Below, in pieces: positions 1 through 6,160 of a stretch of 12,719 nt of DNA. The notes under the pieces are model-generated. The model ran no database searches, had not been told where the DNA came from, and saw only the letters and a list, made by a program, of their open reading frames with translations. Each line of letters opens with the position of its first letter. Positions within the stretch are counted from its first letter, which is position 1. The stretch covers positions 1 through 12,719 of the forward strand of contig JANXXW010000459.1 in NCBI GenBank assembly GCA_025350425.1. The letters run 5' to 3'. A program made the translations under genes and the position numbers. The stretch comes from Rhodospirillales bacterium. Its GTDB lineage: Bacteria > Pseudomonadota > Alphaproteobacteria > Acetobacterales > Acetobacteraceae.

Positions 1-33
1 GGCGAGCAAGCCTCGTCGTGAAATTGGGCTCAT
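1..33 (-). CDS. 5' end of a divergent gene with a probable Tat signal peptide (partial)
   Basis: Read on the minus strand, an ATG at 33-31 opens a frame MSPISRRGLLA that runs off the left edge. SRRGLLA is a good twin-arginine (Tat) export motif (S-R-R-x-hydrophobic-hydrophobic). A GGGGG tract at 40-44 lies six bases upstream of this ATG and can serve as a ribosome binding site. An in-frame ATG at 39-37 is an alternative start, but it overlaps that site. Only 11 codons are visible, so the product cannot be named; Tat substrates include periplasmic cofactor enzymes and solute-binding proteins. The call is inferred from a short stretch and could be chance. Confidence 0.4.
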   Translation of the reverse strand, partial: MSPISRRGLLA

Positions 34-60
34 GTCCATCCCCCAGGATTACCCAGATAC

Positions 61-72
61 TTTAAGCTTAAA
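61..72. repeat. 12-bp perfect palindrome in the divergent intergenic region
   Basis: TTTAAGCTTAAA is its own reverse complement and sits in the most AT-rich part of the window, about 28 bp upstream of the proposed divergent start at 33. It could be an operator or part of a promoter for that gene. Nothing else supports a function. The rest of 34-222 holds short inverted repeats (CCGGG-ATA-CCCGG at 91-103) and no convincing gene. Confidence 0.3.
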
Positions 73-150
73 TGATCACGGTATGAAAGTCCGGGATACC
101 CGGCCCAGGTGGCTACCTAGATTAAAGACCGTCATGGTTTCACGCGATTG

Positions 151-177
151 GGAACGTTCCGACGCGGATCGCGTGTT
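151..177 (+). promoter_or_regulatory. possible EcfG-type (general stress) promoter
   Basis: GGAAC at 151-155 is followed after 16 bases by CGTGTT at 172-177. Alphaproteobacterial EcfG promoters are GGAAC-N16/17-CGTT, so the -35 matches and the -10 matches three of four bases. It lies 46 bp upstream of the ATG at 223. The GGAACGTTCC at 151-160 is also palindromic and might be an operator instead. This is a weak call. Confidence 0.22.
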
Positions 178-222
178 CTCGTTGCGCGTTCAAAACCCTG
201 TTCATCTCAGGCAGGAGAATCC

Positions 223-636
223 ATGAAAAATATTATTGTCGCTTTCACCTTCGTCCTTGGGGGCGTTATCGGCTTGGTGGCCCCTTCGGCCCAGGCCGCG
301 AATGCCCGCCATCCCTATTCGAATGTCGATCACCGCAACGACAACGGCAACAACACCGGCGACGATCAGGTGGAGCGCCTCAACTCCATGCAACTCGATC
401 AAGCCCGTGCTGGCGCGGGCGCTGGTCCAATGATGGGCGGTCAGGGCAGCATGCCGATGGGTGCGGCGGGAACCATGCCGATGATGGGCGATCATGGCAG
501 CATGCCGATGGGTGCCGCTGGAACCGCACCGATGATGGGCGGTCAGGGCAGCATGCCGATGGGTTCGGCTGGAACCGCACCGATGATGGGAACGATGCCC
601 ATGACAGGGCGTCCGGGTCCAACTCCGCTGAAGTAG
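223..636 (+). CDS. small secreted Met/Gly-rich repeat protein
   Basis: This 137-residue protein has a clear Sec signal peptide: MKN, a hydrophobic core at residues 4-20, and a cleavage site after SAQA (about residue 25). The mature N-terminal part is polar, rich in Asn/Asp/His. From residue 70 there are three 17-residue repeats of the form MMGGQGSMPMGAAGTMP, then a degenerate fourth, MMGTMPMTGRPGPTPLK, to the end. No cysteine is present. ATG 223 was chosen because AGGAG (213-217) sits five bases upstream and the signal peptide begins there; an upstream in-frame start at 148 would bury the signal. I do not recognise the family. The methionine-rich repeats could bind Cu(I) or similar metals, but that is speculation. 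It is separated from the catabolic operon by a hairpin and probably transcribed independently. Confidence 0.75.
   Translation: MKNIIVAFTFVLGGVIGLVAPSAQAANARHPYSNVDHRNDNGNNTGDDQVERLNSMQLDQARAGAGAGPMMGGQGSMPMGAAGTMPMMGDHGSMPMGAAGTAPMMGGQGSMPMGSAGTAPMMGTMPMTGRPGPTPLK
430..582 (+). repeat. three tandem 51-bp coding repeats
   Basis: Units at 430-480, 481-531 and 532-582 each begin ATGATGGGC and encode MMG(G/D)(Q/H)GSMPMG(A/S)AGT(M/A)P. A shortened, diverged fourth unit starts at 583. The units differ at only a few bases, so they arose by recent tandem duplication and probably vary in number between strains. Confidence 0.9.
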
Positions 637-642
637 GCTGCC

Positions 643-667
643 TCCTCTCCGGCGGTGCCGGGGAGGA
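643..667 (+). terminator. hairpin downstream of the repeat protein (possible terminator)
   Basis: Bases 643-653 pair with 657-667 around a GGT loop, giving an 11-bp GC-rich stem with one G-U pair, seven bases after the TAG. No run of T follows, so it is not a canonical Rho-independent terminator. It may still end or stabilise the upstream transcript. Confidence 0.45.
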
Positions 668-681
668 AACTACCCGCCTCG

Positions 682-710
682 TTGACTTCAAAATGCTTGA
701 GGCTTCAAAT
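682..710 (+). promoter_or_regulatory. candidate promoter and operator of the catabolic operon
   Basis: TTGACT (682-687) and TCAAAT (705-710) are separated by 17 bases and match the sigma-70 consensus at five of six and four of six positions. Two inverted repeats overlap these boxes: TTGA-CT-TCAA (682-691) covers the -35 box, and TTGA-GGCT-TCAA (697-708) covers most of the -10. CTTCAAA is repeated directly at 686-692 and 703-709. Palindromes with short spacers overlapping the core promoter suit repression by a small dimeric regulator such as MarR. A MarR gene lies at 12058-12558, but a link is inference. The predicted transcript would have a short leader before the ATG at 738. Confidence 0.45.
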
Positions 711-737
711 ATCGCCTGACCCCATGGGCACAGGTAA

Positions 738-2882
738 ATGGCCGAACGATCTTTCGCGCGTGAAGTCCAGGATTTGAAGCTGTCCGCCGGCGAGGAGTTT
801 CGCGGCGAGGGCATTTTGGCGGTCACCAAGGCATTGCTGCAATCCGGCGTTGGCTACGTCGCCGGATATCAGGGTGCACCGATCTCCCACCTGATGGACG
901 TCCTTTCGGATGCCCAGGGCATCATGGCCGATCTCGGTGTGCATTTCGAGTTCAGCGCCAGCGAGGCTGCGGCGGCGTCCACCTTGGCCGCGTCGGTCAT
1001 GTATCCGATCCGGGGTGCGGTGACGTGGAAATCCACCGCCGGCACCAACGTCGCGTCCGACGCGCTGTCCAACCTGTCGTCAGGCGGCGTGACGGGCGGC
1101 GCATTGATTGTGATCGGTGAGGATTACGGCGAAGGCAGCTCCATCATGCAGGAGCGCACGCACGCCTTCGCCATGAAGTCTCAGATATGGCTGATGGACC
1201 CGCGCCCGAACCTACCGAGCATCGTCGGCGCGGTGGAGCATGGCTTCGCGCTGTCGGAAGCCAGCAACACGCCGGTGATGCTGGAGCTTCGTATCCGCGC
1301 CTGCCATGTGCACGGCAGCTTCATCTCCAAGGACAACCAAAAGCCGAAATACACGCTGGCCGAAGCGATGGAGAACCCCGTCACGGACGTGAATCGCATC
1401 GTGCTGCCGCCCGCCTCGTTCATGCACGAGCAGGACAAGATCAAGCGGCGCTGGCCAGCGGCGGTGGCTTACATCCGGCGGCATGGGCTGAACGAGACGT
1501 TCGACGGCGACGTGGCCGATCTCGGCATCATCTTGCAGGGCGGCATGTACAATGGCGTCATGCGGACCCTGAAGCTTTTCGGGTTGGCCGACATCTGGGG
1601 CAACACGCGCATCCCGCTCCATGTTTTGAACGTGACCTATCCTCTGGTGGACGAGGATCTCGCGGCGTTCTGTCGCGGCAAGAAGGCGGTGCTGATGGTG
1701 GAGGAGGGCCAGCCCGACTTCATCGAGCAGGCGCTGAACGCCATTCTTCGCCGGGCCGGGGTGAATACCGCCCTGTGCGGCAAGGACGTGCTGCCAATGG
1801 CGGGCGAATACACCGCCGCCGCGCTGATCGAGGGTCTTCGCAAGTTCTTCGACCGTCACGCGCCCGATCTGCCACGTGCGACACCGCCGAGCGCAGCACC
1901 GGTGCTGGCCGACCCGCTCGTGCAGGCGTTGGCCAAGACGGTGCCGGCACGCCCACCCAGTTTCTGCACCGGCTGCCCGGAGCGGCCGATCTTCTCAGCG
2001 ATGACGCTGGTGCAGAAGGAACTCGGCTCCCACCACATCGCGTGCGACATCGGCTGCCATCTGTTCGCGATCAACCCGCCGTTCAACCTCGGCGCCACCA
2101 CGATGGGCTACGGCCTGGGACCGTCTTCGGCTTCCGCGTTCAACGTGCCCGCGAAGAAACGCGCGATCTCGGTGATGGGCGATGGCGGGTTCTGGCACAA
2201 CGGGCTGGTGACCGGCATCGGCAACGCCGTCTTCAACAAAAGCGACAGCGTGACGGTGATCGTGGACAACCACTACTCGGCGGCAACTGGTGGGCAGGAC
2301 ATCCTGTCGTCTCGCGCCGTCAGTCCCGATCGCAGCACGCAGCATCCGATCGAGGACGCGGTGCGCGGAATCGGCGTGACCTGGGTGAAGCGCATCGACC
2401 GCACCTACAACGTGGCGGCGATGCGCGACATGCTGCGCTTGGCGCTGACCACGGCCACGAAAGGCCCGAAGATCGTGATTGCGTCTTCGGAGTGCATGTT
2501 GAACCGGCAGCGCCGGGAACGGCCGTTGTTCAATGCAGCTGTGAAGCGCGGCGAACGGCGCGTGAAGCCGAAATTCGGCATTGATGAAGATGTCTGCACC
2601 GGCGATCACGCCTGCATCCGCTTGTCCGGATGCCCGTCGCTCTCGGTGAAGCGCTCCGACGACCCCCTGAAGCTCGATCCCGTAGCGTATATCGACGAGA
2701 CCTGCGTGGGGTGCGGCAATTGCGGCGAGGTGGCGGAGGCGGCGGTGCTGTGCCCCTCATTCTACCGTGCCGACGTGGTGCATAACCCGAACGCTATGGA
2801 CCGCTTTCTCGATCGTATCCGAACACACGTGATCGGCTGGTTGCAACGCCGGCGTGAGTCCGGGCGCGTGGCGCTTGCCTGA
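738..2882 (+). CDS. iorA: 2-oxoacid (indolepyruvate-type):ferredoxin oxidoreductase, alpha subunit
   Basis: This 714-residue protein is the thiamine-diphosphate subunit of an IorAB-type enzyme, which oxidatively decarboxylates an aryl 2-oxoacid to an acyl-CoA and reduces ferredoxin. The N-terminal pyrimidine-binding domain starts near GYQGAP (residues 43-48). The CTGCPERP stretch begins at Cys410, and the TPP/Mg motif begins GDGG at 481 and runs to VDN. The C-terminal ferredoxin-like part has Cys620, 626 and 632, then 656, 659, 662 and 672 (CVGCGNC). An in-frame TAA abuts ATG 738, so this is the first start; its ribosome site (CAGG) is weak. It leads the operon and overlaps iorB by one base (TGATG). 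Known IorA enzymes use indolepyruvate. Here the neighbours suggest isatinate (2-aminophenylglyoxylate) as another possible substrate, giving 2-aminobenzoyl-CoA; that is inference. Confidence 0.88.
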   Translation: MAERSFAREVQDLKLSAGEEFRGEGILAVTKALLQSGVGYVAGYQGAPISHLMDVLSDAQGIMADLGVHFEFSASEAAAASTLAASVMYPIRGAVTWKSTAGTNVASDALSNLSSGGVTGGALIVIGEDYGEGSSIMQERTHAFAMKSQIWLMDPRPNLPSIVGAVEHGFALSEASNTPVMLELRIRACHVHGSFISKDNQKPKYTLAEAMENPVTDVNRIVLPPASFMHEQDKIKRRWPAAVAYIRRHGLNETFDGDVADLGIILQGGMYNGVMRTLKLFGLADIWGNTRIPLHVLNVTYPLVDEDLAAFCRGKKAVLMVEEGQPDFIEQALNAILRRAGVNTALCGKDVLPMAGEYTAAALIEGLRKFFDRHAPDLPRATPPSAAPVLADPLVQALAKTVPARPPSFCTGCPERPIFSAMTLVQKELGSHHIACDIGCHLFAINPPFNLGATTMGYGLGPSSASAFNVPAKKRAISVMGDGGFWHNGLVTGIGNAVFNKSDSVTVIVDNHYSAATGGQDILSSRAVSPDRSTQHPIEDAVRGIGVTWVKRIDRTYNVAAMRDMLRLALTTATKGPKIVIASSECMLNRQRRERPLFNAAVKRGERRVKPKFGIDEDVCTGDHACIRLSGCPSLSVKRSDDPLKLDPVAYIDETCVGCGNCGEVAEAAVLCPSFYRADVVHNPNAMDRFLDRIRTHVIGWLQRRRESGRVALA

Positions 2883-4387
2883 TGGACGGTAGCCTGCTCG
2901 CGACGAACCGACCGCTTGCCGTCGCCATCATGGCGATGGGCGGACAGGGCGGCGGCGTGCTCGCGGATTGGATCGTAGCACTGGCGGAAGGTGCCGGCTG
3001 GATCGCGCAAAGTACGTCGGTGCCGGGTGTCGCGCAGCGCACGGGCGCCACGATCTACTATGTGGAGATGATCCGGGCACGCGAGGGCGCGCGGCCGATC
3101 TTGTCGCTGCTGCCGGTGCCGGGCGATGTGGATGTGGTGATCGCGGCCGAGTTGATGGAAGCGGGCCGCGCAATCCAGCGTGGGCTGGTATCGCCGGATC
3201 GGACCACGCTGATCGCCTCCTCGCATCGCTCGCTGGCGGTGCCCGAAAAAGCCGCACCTGGGGACGGGATCACCGATCCCACGGATGTGCTGGCGGCGGC
3301 GAACGGCGTTTCCGCGCGGTTCCTGTGCGCTGACATGCAGGGCTTGGCCGAGCGGGCGGGCAGCGTGATTTCCGCCTCGCTGTTCGGGGCACTCGCAGGC
3401 TCCGGTGCGCTGCCGTTTCCGCGTTCGGCGTTCGAGGACACGATCCGTGCGAGCGGCGTGGCGGTCGATGCCAGCCTGCGCGCGTTCGGGGCAGGCTTCA
3501 CAGCCATCGAGACGCCAGTGCCGGCGGTCGAGAAGCTGACGCCGCCACCAGCGCCCATCTTCGGACGTGAAGCGGACCGCGCAGAGATTGCCCGCGCGCT
3601 GGAGCGGATTTCGATCTTCCCTGCCGCAACCCGCGAAATGCTGCGTATCGGCTTGGCGCGTGTGATCGATTATCAGGATGTCGCCTATGGGCATGAATAC
3701 CTGGACCGTATGGACCTGCTGCGCCGGCTGCCGGACGCGGCGCTGAGCGAGGCGGCGCGGTTCGTGGCGGTGGCTCTCGCGTATGACGATGTGATCCGGG
3801 TAGCTGACCTCAAGACACGGTCGAGCCGCTTCGATCGCGTGCGGCGCGAAGTGGCGGCGCGGCCGGATCAGCTCGTCTCGACCGTCGAGTTCATGCACCC
3901 CCGCGTGGACGAGGTATGCGGCACGCTGCCGCGACGGCTGGGCGCGTTCATCGAGGGATCACCGATTTTGGTGCGTGGATTGCGCGCCGTGGTGGATCAC
4001 GCGCGGCGGATGCGAACCACCACAGTCCTAGGCTTTCTTCCGCTCTGGTTGATCGCGGGAATGCGCCGGTGGCGCCGTGGGCTGCTTCGGCATGACCGAG
4101 AGATGGCCCATGTCGATTCCTGGCTGACGGTCGTGCAGAAATACGTAGTCGAAGATCCGGCGTTAGCACTCGAAGTATTGAAATGCCGCCGGTTGGTGAA
4201 AGGCTATTCGGACACGCACGCGCGGGGACAGACCAAATTCGACCGTGTGATCGGCGCATTGCCGCTGCTCGTCGGGCGCGCGGACGCCGCCGACTGGGTT
4301 CGCCGGATGCGAGACGCCGCGCTGGTGGATGAGGCGGGGGTGGCGCTTGAGGGCGCCCTGGCAACGGTGAGAAGTCTCAATGCCTGA
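2882..4387 (+). CDS. iorB: 2-oxoacid (indolepyruvate-type):ferredoxin oxidoreductase, beta subunit with long C-terminal extension
   Basis: The protein has 501 residues, more than twice the roughly 200 of archaeal IorB. Residues 10 to about 200 form the gamma/beta-type domain shared by 2-oxoacid:ferredoxin oxidoreductases, with the glycine-rich MGGQGGGVLA (19-28) and the family hallmark SVPGVAQRTGAT (46-57). The remaining half, charged and Arg-rich, matches the extension (DUF6537-like) seen in proteobacterial forms; its role is unknown to me. Alpha and beta are expected to form a heteromeric cytoplasmic enzyme. The start shares one base with the iorA stop, so the two are probably made in fixed ratio. 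The 3' end overlaps the Rieske alpha gene by eight bases, tying this enzyme to the ring oxygenase. Confidence 0.85.
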   Translation: MDGSLLATNRPLAVAIMAMGGQGGGVLADWIVALAEGAGWIAQSTSVPGVAQRTGATIYYVEMIRAREGARPILSLLPVPGDVDVVIAAELMEAGRAIQRGLVSPDRTTLIASSHRSLAVPEKAAPGDGITDPTDVLAAANGVSARFLCADMQGLAERAGSVISASLFGALAGSGALPFPRSAFEDTIRASGVAVDASLRAFGAGFTAIETPVPAVEKLTPPPAPIFGREADRAEIARALERISIFPAATREMLRIGLARVIDYQDVAYGHEYLDRMDLLRRLPDAALSEAARFVAVALAYDDVIRVADLKTRSSRFDRVRREVAARPDQLVSTVEFMHPRVDEVCGTLPRRLGAFIEGSPILVRGLRAVVDHARRMRTTTVLGFLPLWLIAGMRRWRRGLLRHDREMAHVDSWLTVVQKYVVEDPALALEVLKCRRLVKGYSDTHARGQTKFDRVIGALPLLVGRADAADWVRRMRDAALVDEAGVALEGALATVRSLNA

Positions 4388-5690
4388 TTACCGTGGCAAT
4401 CCCGAAGCGCTCAGCGGCCTCGTGCGCGACAGCGAGGTGCATCGGGACGTCTATACCGATCCCGGTGTGTTCACGCTTGAGATGGAGCGGCTGTTCGCGA
4501 ATACCTGGGTGTATGTCGGCCATGCCAGCCAGGTGGCAAACCTAGGCGATTACTACACCACGACGATCGGCACGCAACCGGTGGTGATGGTACGGGACAA
4601 TACGGGAACAGTGCGCGTGCTGCATAACCGCTGTCCGCATAAGGGCACCAAGGTTGCCAGCGAGTTGTGCGGCAATACCGGGCGGCTGTTCCGGTGCCCG
4701 TATCATGGCTGGGCGTTCCGCACCGATGGCACGCTGCACTCGATCCCCTTGAAGGAGGGTTATACAGCTACCGGGATTGAGAACACCGAGGCGGCGCAAG
4801 GCATGGCGCCGGTTCGGCACGTGCGGGAGTACAGGCAGTTCGTGTTCGCCAAGCTCAACGATGGCGGGCTGGATTTCGAGTCCTATTTCGGCGATTCGCT
4901 CAGCAGTCTCGACAATATGGTAGACCGCTCCCCGGCGGGCCGGCTGGAGATAGCGGGTGCGGTGCTGCGCTACATGCATCAGTGCAACTGGAAGATGTTG
5001 GTCGAGAACCTGACTGACACATGCCATCCCATGATCGCGCATGAAAGCTCGGCGGGTACCGCGACGCGACTGTGGAAGCAGCAGCCGGAAGGGACGCCGA
5101 AGCATCCGGCGGTCGAGATCTACGCGCCGTTTATGTCGCCGTATTCGTTCTATGAAAGCATGGGCATCCGGGTGTGGCCGAACGGGCATGGACACACGGG
5201 AGTGGCCGGTTCCATCCATTCCAACTACTCCGCTGTTCCCGGCTATTTCGAGATGATGGCGGCGGCGTATGGGGAGGAGCGGGCCAAGACGATCCTCGAC
5301 ACCAATCGCCACAACACTGTGTATTTTCCCAACATGACGCTGAAAGGTCCGATTCAAACCCTGCGCGTGTTCAAGCCGATTGCTGCCAACAAGACGCTGG
5401 TGGAAAGTTGGACGTTCAGGCTGGTCGGGGCTCCGGACCAGTTGCTGGAACGCACGTTGATGTATAGCCGCCTGGTGAACGCGCCGACCTCAGTGGTAGG
5501 GCATGACGATCTGGAGATGTATGAGCGCGCGCAGGAAAGCCTGCACTCGGACGCGAACCAATGGGTGAATATGCAACGCCTCTACGACCCGGCTGAGCGA
5601 AGCCAGGAGACGGCGGTCACGAACGGGACGACGGAATGGCAGATGCGAAACCAGTTCCGGGCCTGGGCGAAGTTCATGGCGCCCGCGTGA
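4380..5690 (+). CDS. Rieske non-heme iron ring-hydroxylating oxygenase, alpha subunit
   Basis: This 436-residue catalytic subunit is of typical length. The Rieske [2Fe-2S] ligands are Cys85-x-His87 and Cys106-x2-His109 (CPH...CPYH). The mononuclear iron site is in ENLTDTCHPMIAH: bridging Asp213, with His216 and His221 as ligands; the third ligand is probably Asp376 or Asp377 (GHDDLE). ATG 4380 has GGTGAGAAG five bases upstream. It overlaps iorB by eight bases and the beta gene by four. Known Rieske oxygenases insert both atoms of O2 into aromatic rings using electrons from a reductase. In iad-type auxin degraders the homologous pair (IadDE, from memory) oxidises indole-3-acetate to dioxindole-3-acetate. 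Given the ligase, isatin-hydrolase-like and anthranilate-type neighbours, I infer the same substrate; other aryl acids are possible. No reductase gene is in view. Confidence 0.9.
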   Translation: MPDYRGNPEALSGLVRDSEVHRDVYTDPGVFTLEMERLFANTWVYVGHASQVANLGDYYTTTIGTQPVVMVRDNTGTVRVLHNRCPHKGTKVASELCGNTGRLFRCPYHGWAFRTDGTLHSIPLKEGYTATGIENTEAAQGMAPVRHVREYRQFVFAKLNDGGLDFESYFGDSLSSLDNMVDRSPAGRLEIAGAVLRYMHQCNWKMLVENLTDTCHPMIAHESSAGTATRLWKQQPEGTPKHPAVEIYAPFMSPYSFYESMGIRVWPNGHGHTGVAGSIHSNYSAVPGYFEMMAAAYGEERAKTILDTNRHNTVYFPNMTLKGPIQTLRVFKPIAANKTLVESWTFRLVGAPDQLLERTLMYSRLVNAPTSVVGHDDLEMYERAQESLHSDANQWVNMQRLYDPAERSQETAVTNGTTEWQMRNQFRAWAKFMAPA

Positions 5691-6160
5691 ACGAGACGGC
5701 GCTGGTCGCTTTCGTGGTCCACGAGGCGCGGCTGATCGACGAGCAGCGTTTCGAGGAATGGCTTGATCTGTTCACCGATGACGGGCGCTACTGGATGCCG
5801 CTGCAAATGGGGCAGACCGACCCCGTTTTGCAGCAATCCCTGTTCTATGACGATAAGCTGCTGTTGCGCATCCGCGTCGAGCGGCTACTGGGCGCACGCA
5901 CGTTCAGCCAGAAACCCAAAAGCCGCTGCCATCATGTGTTGCAGACCCCGGTGGTGGACGAGACCGATGAAGCGGCGAACCGCTATGTGACCTACACGCC
6001 GTTTCACTACATCGAATCGCGCCTGGACGAGCAGACATTATACGCGGGATGGAGCCGGCATTACCTGACGATGGTGGATGGCGCATTGCGGATAACGTTG
6101 AAGCGAGTTGATCTGGTGAATCCGGATTCCGCGTTCGGCAACATTCAGTTGTTCATGTGA
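5687..6160 (+). CDS. Rieske ring-hydroxylating oxygenase, beta subunit
   Basis: This 157-residue protein has the SnoaL/NTF2-like fold pattern of small oxygenase subunits: the early EARLIDEQRFEEWLDLFTDDGRYWMP block, the central LLLRIRVERL segment and a C-terminal KRVDLVN strand. I chose GTG 5687 because it overlaps the alpha stop as GTGA and gives the usual beta N-terminus. An in-frame ATG at 5636 would add 17 residues inside the alpha reading frame and is less likely. Beta subunits are mainly structural in the alpha3beta3 hexamer. It overlaps the ligase gene by four bases, again GTGA. Confidence 0.88.
   Translation: MNETALVAFVVHEARLIDEQRFEEWLDLFTDDGRYWMPLQMGQTDPVLQQSLFYDDKLLLRIRVERLLGARTFSQKPKSRCHHVLQTPVVDETDEAANRYVTYTPFHYIESRLDEQTLYAGWSRHYLTMVDGALRITLKRVDLVNPDSAFGNIQLFM

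Noticed and set aside
32..226. 64-codon plus-strand frame before the repeat protein
   Set aside because: No ribosome site, no family resemblance, and it overlaps the proposed regulatory region and the start of the next gene. It is open from the window edge, so the tail of an upstream gene cannot be fully excluded.
430..609. CRISPR-like or non-coding tandem repeat
   Set aside because: The 51-bp units are contiguous, have no spacers, stay in frame and encode a regular 17-residue motif, so they are coding repeats.
1187..2584. 465-codon plus-strand frame inside iorA
   Set aside because: It is an out-of-frame shadow of iorA with low-complexity Arg/Gly composition; the iorA frame carries the TPP and Cys motifs.
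2762..3898. 378-codon open frame on the minus strand
   Set aside because: It lies antisense within iorB, is Arg/His-rich in the manner of GC-rich shadow frames, and shows no domain pattern, whereas the plus frame has clear motifs.
4542..5357. 271-codon minus-strand frame opposite the Rieske alpha gene
   Set aside because: No recognisable family and full overlap with the well-supported oxygenase gene.
5636..5686. upstream ATG start for the Rieske beta subunit
   Set aside because: It would add 17 residues that lie entirely within the alpha coding frame; the GTGA overlap start at 5687 fits the family N-terminus and the style of the operon.
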